From Actinomadura madurae (GTDB lineage: Bacteria > Actinomycetota > Actinomycetes > Streptosporangiales > Streptosporangiaceae): a stretch of DNA of 64,000 bases. Both the position numbers and the translations under genes were made by a program. Every line of letters begins with the position of its first letter. Positions within the stretch are counted from its first letter, which is position 1. The stretch covers positions 248,001 to 312,000 of the forward strand of contig NZ_FOVH01000006.1 in NCBI RefSeq assembly GCF_900115095.1. Direction: 5' to 3'. Of the stretch, positions 22,301 through 30,264 are shown piece after piece. Under the pieces are notes generated by a model, which saw only the letters and a list, made by a program, of their open reading frames with translations, was not told the origin of the DNA and did no database searches.

Positions 22301-23635
22301 CTAGACATGGGCGGCCACGTCGTCGGCGCTTTCGTCACTTTGCGTGAGTGCAGTGTCGCGCGTCTCGCGCATGAACACGTAGACGACCAGCGAGACGGCC
22401 GAGCAGCCCGCCACGTACCAGTAGAAGGCGGACTCGACGCCGCACTTGCGGCACAGCAGCGCCACGTACTCCGCCGTGCCGCCGAAGAGCGCGTTGGCGA
22501 GCGCGTACGGCAGCGCCACGCCGAGGGCCCGCACGTGCGTGGGGAACAGCTCGGCCTTCACGACCGCGTTGACCGAGGTGTACCCGCTGACGATCACCAG
22601 GCCGGTGAGCGACAGCGCCAGCGCGGACGCGAAGCCGGTCACCCGCGACAGCGCGGACAGCAGGGACACCGTGCCGAGGCTCGCGCCGAGCCCGAACGCG
22701 ATCAGCAGCGGGCGGCGGCCGATGCGGTCGGACAGGGCGCCGAGGGCCGGCTGGAGCAGCATGAAGACGACCAGCGAGCAGAAGCTCACCAGCGACGCGG
22801 TCTCGCGGGACAGCCCCGCCGTGGACGACAGGTACTTCGTCAGGTAGGTCGTGTAGGTGTAGTACGCGACCGTCCCGCCCATCGTCAGGGCCATGACGAG
22901 CGCGGCCTCTCGCCGGTGCGCGAGGACGCGGCGCAGCGTGCCGCGCTCCGGGGCCGGCATGCCGTCCTCTTGCCCGGCGTAGGCCTCCGTCTCCGCCAGC
23001 AGCCCGCGCCGCAGGTAGTACACGGCCGCGGCGCCGAACGTCCCGACGAAGAACGGGATCCGCCAGCCGAACGACTCCAGTTTCTGCTCCGACATGGCCT
23101 CCTGGAGAACGATCTCCAGCCCGAGCCCGGTGAGCTGGCCGGCCGTCATCGACACGTACTGGAACGCCGAGGCCAGGCCGCGCCGCCCCGGCGGGGCCGA
23201 CTCGGCGAGGTAGACGGCGCCCGCCGCGTACTCCCCGCCGACCGACAGCCCCTGCATCAGGCGGGCGACCAGCAGGATCGCCGCGCCGAGGTGCCCGGCC
23301 GAATCGTAGGTCGGGGCGACCGCGATGAGCAGCGCGCTGGCCGACATCAGCGACACACTGAGGGTGAGCGCCGGACGCCGTCCCCGCCGGTCGGCGAACC
23401 GGCCGAGCAGCCAGCCGCCGACCGGGCGCATGAAGAACCCGACCGCGAAGATGGCGGCGGTGTTCAGCAGTTGCGCGGTGGCGTTCCCGTGGGGGAAGAA
23501 CGCCGCCGCGAAGTAGGTGGCGAAGCTGGCGTAGACGAACCAGTCGTACCATTCGACGAGATTGCCGATCGAGCCGCCGATCACCGCCCGCCAGGGCATG
23601 CGGTCCGGCGGTCCGCCGACCGGGGAACGTGTCAT
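22301..23635 (-). CDS. MHS-family MFS transporter (metabolite:H+ symporter)
   Basis: 444 residues with 12 predicted membrane helices. The start has IGNLVEWYDWFVYA, the loop 2-3 motif is GRFADRRGRRPAL, and RLMQGLSVGGEYAAGA is characteristic of the MHS family (KgtP, ProP, ShiA and citrate-type carriers). Substrate within the family (2-oxoglutarate, dicarboxylates, shikimate, osmolytes) cannot be fixed. It heads an operon with a response regulator and a histidine kinase. AGGAGG precedes the ATG by five bases. An ACTC/GAGT inverted repeat at 23672-23688 in the upstream gap may be a regulatory site. Confidence 0.93.
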   Translation of the reverse strand: MTRSPVGGPPDRMPWRAVIGGSIGNLVEWYDWFVYASFATYFAAAFFPHGNATAQLLNTAAIFAVGFFMRPVGGWLLGRFADRRGRRPALTLSVSLMSASALLIAVAPTYDSAGHLGAAILLVARLMQGLSVGGEYAAGAVYLAESAPPGRRGLASAFQYVSMTAGQLTGLGLEIVLQEAMSEQKLESFGWRIPFFVGTFGAAAVYYLRRGLLAETEAYAGQEDGMPAPERGTLRRVLAHRREAALVMALTMGGTVAYYTYTTYLTKYLSSTAGLSRETASLVSFCSLVVFMLLQPALGALSDRIGRRPLLIAFGLGASLGTVSLLSALSRVTGFASALALSLTGLVIVSGYTSVNAVVKAELFPTHVRALGVALPYALANALFGGTAEYVALLCRKCGVESAFYWYVAGCSAVSLVVYVFMRETRDTALTQSDESADDVAAHV

Positions 23636-23802
23636 GGGAGCCTCCTGCGAGCGAGCCGTTGCAGATCAAAGACTCACCGCAGGCGAGTGATCGCGCAGCG
23701 TAATCGCCGGAGGTCTAACGTTCCCCTAACACTTCGAACGGGCGGAGCCCTGAGCAGAGCCCGGCGGAGGCCTGGACGGGGCGCGTCCGGGGCCCGGGCG
23801 GG

Positions 23803-24984
23803 TCAGTACGACTTGGGGAGGCCCAGCTCGTGCTGGGCGATGTGGGCGAGGACGAGTTCCTCGGCCACCGGGATGTTCTTGGCGATGCGGGCGTCGCGGA
23901 ACATCCGGGCGACCGGGTACTCCAGCGAGTACGCCATGCCGCCGTGGGTCTGGAACGCGCGGTCGGCGGCCTGCCAGGCGGCGTCCGCCGCGGTGAGCTT
24001 GGCGATGTTGGCCTCCGAGCCGCAGGGGCGGCCCCGGTCCCACAGCCAGGCGGCCTTGTAGGTCATCAGCCGGGCCAGCTCCAGCTGCGCCTTGATCCGC
24101 GCGAGCGGGAACGCGATGCCCTGGTGGGCGCCGATCGGCGTGCCGAAGGGTGCCCGCTCGGCGGCGTACCCGCAGGCGATCCCCAGCACCAGGCCGCCGG
24201 ACCCGACGCCGCCCGCCGCGGCCAGGATCCGCTCGGGGTTGAGGATGTCCCACAGCACGGCGAACCCCTGGCCGACCTCGCCGAGGACCCGGTCGGCGGG
24301 CACGCGGACGCCGTCCAGGAACACCATGCTGGACGCGACGGTGTTGGTGCCGAGCTTGGGGATCGGCCGGTAGGTCAGAGTGCCGTCGGCGACGGCCCGC
24401 TCGACGTCCACCAGCAGGACGGTGAAGCCGGACGTGCGGGGACGCGCCTCGGCCGCCGGGGTCGTCCGGGTGACCAGGACGAGGAAGTCGGCGCGCTCCA
24501 CCCCGGAGATCCAGATCTTCTGGCCGCTGACGACGAAGGAGTCGCCGTCGCGGCGGGCCTGGGTGGAGATGGCGATGGAGTTGCTGCCCGCGTCGGGCTC
24601 GGTGATGGCGAAGCAGGTCTCGATCTCGCCGGAGGCGATCCTCGGCAGGAACTCGCGCTTCTGCTCGGCGGTGCCGTGCCGGGTGAGGGTGAGCCCGCCG
24701 AACGCCGGCGTCAGCAGGTACATGAAGGACGCGGCGCCGCCCGCGCCGCCCTCGGCCAGGGCCTCCAGGGCGACCGCCAGCTCCAGCAGGCCCTGCCCGC
24801 CGCCGCCGTGCTCCTCCGGGATCGCCAGGGCGTGCCAGCCGCCGGCGACCAGCTCGCGCCAGACCTCCTCGGGCCAGCGCTTGTCCGCGTCGCAGCGGCC
24901 CCAGTAGTCCTGGTCGTACTTCCCGGCGATCGCCAGCACGCCCTCGCGCACCGCGGCCGCGCTCTCCGGCAGGTCGAAGTCCAC
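23803..24984 (-). CDS. Acyl-CoA dehydrogenase
   Basis: 393 residues of the FAD acyl-CoA dehydrogenase fold: CFAITEPDAGSN in the FAD/substrate region, GQKIWISG, and a C-terminal QTHGGMAYSLEYPVARMFRDAR. It lacks a clear catalytic Glu at the C-terminal position, so the base may be the one in the central helices, as in some long- or branched-chain enzymes. The GTG at 24982-24984 follows GGGAGG; a further GTG at 25044 would extend into the repeats of the intergenic region. It is divergent from an aldehyde dehydrogenase, with which it may share a pathway. Confidence 0.9.
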   Translation of the reverse strand: MDFDLPESAAAVREGVLAIAGKYDQDYWGRCDADKRWPEEVWRELVAGGWHALAIPEEHGGGGQGLLELAVALEALAEGGAGGAASFMYLLTPAFGGLTLTRHGTAEQKREFLPRIASGEIETCFAITEPDAGSNSIAISTQARRDGDSFVVSGQKIWISGVERADFLVLVTRTTPAAEARPRTSGFTVLLVDVERAVADGTLTYRPIPKLGTNTVASSMVFLDGVRVPADRVLGEVGQGFAVLWDILNPERILAAAGGVGSGGLVLGIACGYAAERAPFGTPIGAHQGIAFPLARIKAQLELARLMTYKAAWLWDRGRPCGSEANIAKLTAADAAWQAADRAFQTHGGMAYSLEYPVARMFRDARIAKNIPVAEELVLAHIAQHELGLPKSY

Positions 24985-25036
24985 CGCGCCTCCCTCGGAA
25001 CTGTCGCGTGCGCCCCACGGTAGCCGATCGAAGTAA

Positions 25037-25063
25037 GTGGTCACTGACGCGGGTGGTCATTGA
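25037..25063. promoter_or_regulatory. Direct repeats GTGGTCA(C/T)TGA between divergent acyl-CoA and aldehyde dehydrogenases
   Basis: GTGGTCACTGA (25037-25047) and GTGGTCATTGA (25053-25063) are 16 bases apart, about one and a half helical turns. They sit in the middle of the 133-base gap between the two divergent genes and could bind a shared regulator. No regulator is adjacent. Repeat is certain, role is inferred. Confidence 0.35.
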
Positions 25064-25117
25064 ACACCGCGCCCGGGGGTAGGCGACACCGCGACGGGGA
25101 GTCTGGAGGGGAGCGCA

Positions 25118-26551
25118 ATGCGACCGCGTGACAGGTGGACGCTGACCGGCGGCCGGTGGGGCCAGGGCGGCGGGGACGAGGTGTTCACGGTGACCGACCC
25201 GGCGACCGGCGAGCCGCTGGGAGGGGTGGCCGTGTCCACCGCGGCCGACGCGGACGCCGCCGTGGCGGCGGCGCGCGGCGCGGCGCCGGGCTGGGCCGCC
25301 GTTCCCGCCGCCGAGCGGGGCGCGGCCCTGCACGCCGCCTCGCGGGCGGTCGAGGAGCGCATGGGCGAGCTGGCCGCGCTGGTCACCGCGGAGATGGGCA
25401 GGCCGTCCGGTGACGCGCTCGGCGGCATCGAGGCGGGGATCGGGACGCTGCGCCAGTACGCCGAGCTGGGGCCGCTGCACGGCGGGCGCACCCTGCAGGG
25501 CGGACGGGACGCCGCCGACTTCACGACCCGCGAGCCGCTCGGCGTCGCGGCCGTCCTCACGCCGTGGAACGACCCGGTCGCCATCGCCTGCGGGCTCATC
25601 GGCGCGGCGGTGGCGACGGGCAACACGGTCGTGCACAAGCCGTCCGAGCGGACGCCCCACACCGGCGCCCTCCTCGCCGAGCTGCTCGCCGGAAGCCTGC
25701 CGGACGGCGTCCTGAACCTGGTGACCGGCGGCGCCGTGATCGGGGAGGCGCTCGCCGGGCACCCGGACGTGGACGTCGTCGCGCACGTCGGCTCCACCCG
25801 CGCGGGCCGCCGCGTCGCCGAGCTGGCCGCGCGGACCGGCGCGCGGACCCTGCTGGAGAACGGCGGCGCCGACCCGCTGATCGTCGACGCCGGCGTCGAC
25901 CCGGCCTGGGCCGCGGAGCAGGCGGCCGCCGGCTGCTTCGCCAACGCCGGGCAGATCTGCACCTCCGTCGAGCGCGTCTACGTGCACGAGGCCGTCGCGG
26001 ACCCCTTCCTGGAGGCGCTCGCCGACCGCGCCCGGAACCTGCGCATGGGACCGGGCGCGGACGTGTCCACCGAGCTCGGGCCCCTCGTCGACGAGCGGCA
26101 CCGCACGCGGGTCCACCAGCAGGTCGAGAAGGCCCTCGCCGACGGCGCGCGCGCCCTCACCGGCGCGCGCATCCCCGCCGGGCCCGGCGCGTTCTACCCC
26201 GCCACCGTCCTCGCCGGCTGCACCGACCACATGGAGGTCATGGCGGAGGAGACCTTCGGCCCCGTCGCGCCCGTCCGCGCCGCGGCCTCGTTCGAGCAGG
26301 CCCTGGACGCCGCCCGGCGCTCCCGCTACGGCCTCGCCGCGACCGTCCTCACCCGCGACATGGCGCACGCGCAGGCCGCCTGGCGCGCGCTGAACGCCGG
26401 CACGGTCAAGATCAACGCGGTGTTCGGCGGCGCGCCCGGCGGCGCCGCCACCCCGCGCCGCGCCAGCGGCCGCGGGTTCGGTTACGGGCCCGAGCTGCTC
26501 GACGAGATGACGGCCGTCAAGGTCGTGCACCTCCAGGCCGTCGTCCCTTGA
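25118..26551 (+). CDS. Aldehyde dehydrogenase family protein
   Basis: 477 residues. TPWNDPVAIACGLIGAA is the first NAD-binding strand, LENGGADPLIV contains the general-base Glu near 248, and the catalytic Cys is in FANAGQICTSVERVYV near 282; EETFGPVAPV closes the fold. It oxidises an aldehyde to the acid with NAD(P). It resembles succinate-semialdehyde/benzaldehyde dehydrogenases more than acylating ones. The ATG follows GGAGGGGAG. The divergent acyl-CoA dehydrogenase shares the upstream repeats. Confidence 0.92.
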   Translation: MRPRDRWTLTGGRWGQGGGDEVFTVTDPATGEPLGGVAVSTAADADAAVAAARGAAPGWAAVPAAERGAALHAASRAVEERMGELAALVTAEMGRPSGDALGGIEAGIGTLRQYAELGPLHGGRTLQGGRDAADFTTREPLGVAAVLTPWNDPVAIACGLIGAAVATGNTVVHKPSERTPHTGALLAELLAGSLPDGVLNLVTGGAVIGEALAGHPDVDVVAHVGSTRAGRRVAELAARTGARTLLENGGADPLIVDAGVDPAWAAEQAAAGCFANAGQICTSVERVYVHEAVADPFLEALADRARNLRMGPGADVSTELGPLVDERHRTRVHQQVEKALADGARALTGARIPAGPGAFYPATVLAGCTDHMEVMAEETFGPVAPVRAAASFEQALDAARRSRYGLAATVLTRDMAHAQAAWRALNAGTVKINAVFGGAPGGAATPRRASGRGFGYGPELLDEMTAVKVVHLQAVVP

Positions 26552-26567
26552 CCGTCGCCCTTGAGCG

Positions 26568-28076
26568 TCACCCCTTGACCGTGAGCAGCGGCCGCAGCTC
26601 GGCGACCGGCGTCGCGACGCCCCCGCCCCGCAGGCTCGACACCACCGGGCCGATGTCCTTGTACGCCCACGGAGCCTCCTGCTTGAGGTCGCGCCGCCAC
26701 GCGGCCATCACGTCGGACCGCCGCGCCACCACCGGGTTCCGGTGGTCGAGCGGGGTCACGACCCGGAACTCGCGCAGGAACGCGTCGAGCTCGGCGTCGC
26801 CGCCGCGGGCGGACGCGCCGCGCGGCACCCGGCGGCCCGCGCCGTGGCATGCGCTGGCGAGCGTGCGCGGGTCCCCGTGCCCGCGCAGGACGAAGCTCGA
26901 CGCCCCCATCGAACCGGGCACGATGACCGGCTCGCCCCACATCGCGTAGGGGCCGCCCGCCATCTCGGCGTGCCCGCCCGCCGGGGTCGCGCCCTTGCGG
27001 TGCACGACGCGGTCGCCGTCCCGCCAGAACAGGTTGTGGGGCGCGTCGTACAGCAGCCGGGACGCCATGTCGCCGTACTCCGCGGCGAGCCCGGCGCGCA
27101 TCGTGAGCGCGAGGAAGAACCGGTTGCCGACCGCGAAGTTGGCGGCGTTGCCGAACGCGTCGAGGTACCCGCGCCGGAGCGGTTCGGAGCGCTCGTCCAG
27201 CAGGAACGGCAGGATCCCGTTGCGGGGACGGGGAAGCCCGGAGGGCCAGGCGGCGCGGAGGCGGTCCAGCGCGGTCGCGTTGGCCTGGTGCCCGAGCGAC
27301 AGCGACCCGCTGTGCGCCATCGTCACGACGGTGCCGGGCGCCAGGCCCCACGCGTGCGCGGCGGCGGCGTCGTGCACCCGCGCGACGTACTGCAGTTCGG
27401 CGAAGTGGTTCCCGCCGCCGATCCCGCCGATGACGCTGTCGTGGCTCGCCCCGCCCGCGCCGCCGATCCAGTCGGCGAACGCCTCGGCCGTCCCGGCGGG
27501 GTAGCCGGAGGCGTGCACGCGGTCCAGGCCGTCCTCGGCGTCCTCGGGACGCAGGCCGGGCCAGCGCGGCTCGCCGGTGAGCAGCAGGCCGGGCAGGCCG
27601 TCGCGCAGGAGCCCCTCGCGCTGGGCGGGGGTGAGGGCGATCCGCCGCCCGCCCTCGAAGAACAGGTGCCGCAGCCGCCGCTCCAGCGCGTCCAGCCGCG
27701 GCCGGACGCGGTCGGCCCGCAGGGTGGTCACCTCCAGCCGCATCCCGCAGTTGACGTCGTTGCCGACCGCCTGGGGCAGCAGCGCGTGCTCGGTCTCCAG
27801 GACCGTGCCGATCGGGATGCCGGCGCCCTTGTGGAGGTCGGGGGTGAGGGCGGCGCGGGTGATGCGCGGCGCGGGGCCGTCGTAGCCGGGGGTCGCCTCG
27901 GCGAGGCGTTCCAGGGTGGCGGCGGTCTCCAGGAGCGCCAGCGCCTCGTCCACGGCGGCGGGCTCCAGAGGGACGTCATCGTTCGCGCAGATGTCGACCG
28001 GGACGCCGGAGGGGTTGGGGAGGGAGCACCAGTGCTCGCCCGTGCGGACGAGCCGGTGGTCTTGACGTGCGGGCAT
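26568..28076 (-). CDS. rtcB: RtcB-family RNA ligase
   Basis: 502 residues. The RtcB active-site set is recognisable: HKGAGIPIG, GNDVNCGMRLE (Mn-binding Asp and Cys), GGIGGGNHFAEL, MAHSGSLSLGHQ, the GMP-accepting His in ACHGAGR, GSMGASSFVL and the C-terminal YKDI. RtcB joins 2',3'-cyclic phosphate or 3'-phosphate ends to 5'-OH ends. In many bacteria rtcB is linked to rsr and Y RNA genes; here the Y RNA/rsr locus is 17 kb away on the same strand. AAGGA lies eight bases before the ATG. It is about 90 residues longer than E. coli RtcB. Confidence 0.93.
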   Translation of the reverse strand: MPARQDHRLVRTGEHWCSLPNPSGVPVDICANDDVPLEPAAVDEALALLETAATLERLAEATPGYDGPAPRITRAALTPDLHKGAGIPIGTVLETEHALLPQAVGNDVNCGMRLEVTTLRADRVRPRLDALERRLRHLFFEGGRRIALTPAQREGLLRDGLPGLLLTGEPRWPGLRPEDAEDGLDRVHASGYPAGTAEAFADWIGGAGGASHDSVIGGIGGGNHFAELQYVARVHDAAAAHAWGLAPGTVVTMAHSGSLSLGHQANATALDRLRAAWPSGLPRPRNGILPFLLDERSEPLRRGYLDAFGNAANFAVGNRFFLALTMRAGLAAEYGDMASRLLYDAPHNLFWRDGDRVVHRKGATPAGGHAEMAGGPYAMWGEPVIVPGSMGASSFVLRGHGDPRTLASACHGAGRRVPRGASARGGDAELDAFLREFRVVTPLDHRNPVVARRSDVMAAWRRDLKQEAPWAYKDIGPVVSSLRGGGVATPVAELRPLLTVKG

Positions 28077-28212
28077 TCGCTGGATCCTTCATGGCTGCTG
28101 AGAGGCGCGCCGATGCGCGCGGGGGGAGAGCCGTTCGCGTGAAAGGCGCGACGGCGGGGGAGCGGGCGTTGCGGCGCCGCTCGGTCCTCGGGTTCAGCAG
28201 CCGCGAGGCGGT

Positions 28213-28830
28213 TCAGACGTTAGCGCGGGGGACCGCCTGCGGGCCAGGCGTTTTCGCGGAGCTCCCGGACGCGGCCATGTAGCGGGTCACCATGCGCGCG
28301 ACGAAGTGGGCGAGGACCTCCGGCGGGCCGGACGGCAGCATGATGTGGCTCATCGTCAGCCGCACCGCCGCGTCCGCGACCTCGGTGAGGGCCTCGCGGT
28401 CCAGATGCGGCCACTGGCGCAGGGCGTGCTCGGCGATGCGGGCGCTCGCGGTGAACAGCACCGGCTCGGCCTGGGTGGTGAGCAGCGGGAGCATCTCGTC
28501 GCCGCCCGCGCCGGTCAGCACCGCCTTCGCCAGCTGGTCGTCCGCCGACATCTCCAGCGTGAACGTCACCGCCGCGACCACCGCCGAGTAGAGGTCGTCG
28601 TGCTCGGACAGCACCGCGTCGATGCCGTCGAGGTAGCGCTCGTTGTCGCGGACCACGACCGCCTGCGCCAGGCCCCACTTGTCGCCGAACTCGTTGTAGA
28701 CGGTCTGCCGGCTCACCCCGGCGGCGGACGCGACGTCCTGCATGCGAACGGCCCGGTACCCGCGCTCCACGAGCAGGTGCGCGGCGGCGTCCAGCAGGGA
28801 CTCGCGCACGGAACGGCCGGCGGTGCCCAT
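28213..28830 (-). CDS. TetR-family regulator
   Basis: 205 residues. The HTH occupies residues about 8-55, with RMQDVASAAGVSRQTVYNEFG and the usual DKWGLA continuation. The ligand domain is Ala/Leu-rich and not recognisable in detail. Neighbours are rtcB downstream on the same strand, 136 bases away, and the ROK regulator upstream. A target cannot be assigned. Confidence 0.92.
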   Translation of the reverse strand: MGTAGRSVRESLLDAAAHLLVERGYRAVRMQDVASAAGVSRQTVYNEFGDKWGLAQAVVVRDNERYLDGIDAVLSEHDDLYSAVVAAVTFTLEMSADDQLAKAVLTGAGGDEMLPLLTTQAEPVLFTASARIAEHALRQWPHLDREALTEVADAAVRLTMSHIMLPSGPPEVLAHFVARMVTRYMAASGSSAKTPGPQAVPRANV

Positions 28831-28867
28831 GGGCGTCGTTCCTCCAGGGTGTCGGGCTGGGCGGCCA

Positions 28868-30109
28868 TTATCCCCCGCGGGCCCCCGGCCGGGCCATCGC
28901 GCCCCCGGCCGGGTCGCCGCCGCCGTCGAGCAGGTGGGCGAGCGGGAGGGTGGCCGCGCCGACCGCGACGGCCTCCGGGCCGAGGTGGCACAGCTCGATC
29001 GCGGTCTGCGCGAACGGCTGCCGCAGAGCGTACGCGGCGGTGGCCGCCACGACCCGGTCCAGCATCCGGCCGCCGATCAGCAGGCCCGCCCAGCCGCCGA
29101 TGATGATCTTCTCGGGGCTGAACAGGTTGACCAGGTCGGCGATGCCCGCCCCGAGGTGCTCGGCGATGTCGTCGCGCAGGGCCGCCGCCGTGTCCGACGG
29201 GTCGGCCAGCAGCCCGGCGAGGGCCGCCTCCTCGTCCGTCCCGGCCGGGCCGCCCGCCGCCCGGTACCGCTCCAGCAGGGCCGTCGCGCCGACGTAGGAC
29301 TCCAGGCAGCCGCGGGAGCCGCACCGGCACGGCGCGCCGCCCACCCGGGACGTGGTGTGCCCCCACTCGCCCGCGCTGCCCGCCGCGCCCCGGTACGGCG
29401 AGCCGTCGATCATCACGGCGGCGCCGACGCCGGACCCGATCAGCGCGACGACGGCGTTGCGGTGCCCGCGGCCCGCGCCGAACCACATCTCGGCCTGGCC
29501 GAGGGAGGTCGCGCCGTTGTCGACGAACAGCGGCGGGGCGGGGCGCCGGCCGCCCATGCCGTCGCGCAGCATCCGTTCCAGCGGCACCCCGTCCCAGCCG
29601 ATGGTCTGGCAGTGCACGACCGCCTCGGGGCCGTGCTCGATCACGCCCGGGACGCCCACCCCGACGCCGATGATCGACGCGGGATCGACCGACGCCCCCT
29701 CGATCACCGCGGGGAGGCCGTCCAGTATCTGCCGGACGACGGCGCGCTCGTCGTGCCCGCCGTCCCCGAGCGGCAGGTCGGCCTTGGCGAGCTGGGTCAG
29801 CTCCAGGTCGAACAGCTCGACCATGACCCGGGTCTCGCCGACGTCCACGCCGACGAGGTGGCCGTATCCGGCCGCGGTCTTCAGCAGCACGCGCGGCCGG
29901 CCCCCGTCGGACTCGACGCTGCCCGCCTCCACCACCAGCCCGGCCTCGATCAGCTCGCTGACCACGTTGCTGACCGAGGCGGGGCTGAGCCCGGTCTCGC
30001 GAGCCAGGTCCTGGCGGCTGAGCGGCCCGTCGAAGTACAGCCGCCGCAGCAGTACCGAGCGGTTGGTGCGGCGCAGGTCGCGCACGGTCCTCCGGCGCCG
30101 TTCCGGCAT
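28868..30109 (-). CDS. ROK-family transcriptional repressor
   Basis: 413 residues. An N-terminal MarR-like HTH (LSRQDLARETGLSPASVSNVVS) is joined to a ROK sugar-kinase-like domain with DVGETRVMVELFD, GVGVGVPGV, the GEWGHTT motif and the zinc cluster CRCGSRGCLE. ROK repressors of the NagC/XylR type sense sugars. It is divergent from a beta-glucoside importer and glucosidase. A 9-bp inverted repeat overlapping the importer promoter is the likely operator. In streptomycetes this sort of system is usually ruled by the LacI-type CebR, so a ROK protein is a different solution. Confidence 0.93.
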   Translation of the reverse strand: MPERRRRTVRDLRRTNRSVLLRRLYFDGPLSRQDLARETGLSPASVSNVVSELIEAGLVVEAGSVESDGGRPRVLLKTAAGYGHLVGVDVGETRVMVELFDLELTQLAKADLPLGDGGHDERAVVRQILDGLPAVIEGASVDPASIIGVGVGVPGVIEHGPEAVVHCQTIGWDGVPLERMLRDGMGGRRPAPPLFVDNGATSLGQAEMWFGAGRGHRNAVVALIGSGVGAAVMIDGSPYRGAAGSAGEWGHTTSRVGGAPCRCGSRGCLESYVGATALLERYRAAGGPAGTDEEAALAGLLADPSDTAAALRDDIAEHLGAGIADLVNLFSPEKIIIGGWAGLLIGGRMLDRVVAATAAYALRQPFAQTAIELCHLGPEAVAVGAATLPLAHLLDGGGDPAGGAMARPGARGG

Positions 30110-30164
30110 CGGCCCCCCTTTTCGCGCGGCCCGGCCGGCCGCGTCCCCCGCAGGTTCTCAGGTC

Positions 30165-30194
30165 TTGACCCGGCCATTATGTCACTGCTTAGAT
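30165..30194 (+). promoter_or_regulatory. Promoter of the sugar importer operon
   Basis: A -35 TTGACC at 30165-30170 and a -10 TTAGAT at 30189-30194 are separated by 18 bases. The -10 box is the left arm of an inverted repeat, so a bound repressor would block it. The predicted start is near 30201. Confidence 0.55.
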
Positions 30195-30221
30195 CACGTC
30201 GTGAAATAAGGTGTGATCTAA
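30189..30221. promoter_or_regulatory. Probable ROK repressor operator (TTAGATCAC-N15-GTGATCTAA)
   Basis: A perfect 9-bp inverted repeat with a 15-base spacer covers the -10 box and start site of the importer operon, in the gap shared with the divergent ROK gene. AT-rich symmetrical sites of this kind are usual for NagC/XylR-type ROK repressors. Repeat seen; regulator assignment inferred. Confidence 0.6.
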
Positions 30222-30227
30222 CTCTCC

Positions 30228-30245
30228 GAGTGACCCCCGTCACTC
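30228..30245. promoter_or_regulatory. Second inverted repeat GAGTGAC-N4-GTCACTC
   Basis: A perfect 7-bp inverted repeat lies 20 bases before the binding-protein start, in the predicted leader. It may be a second operator or a hairpin in the mRNA leader. The related GTCACTG at 30181 is an extra half-site. Confidence 0.4.
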
Positions 30246-30264
30246 TGACCGGAAGGCCGAGCCG

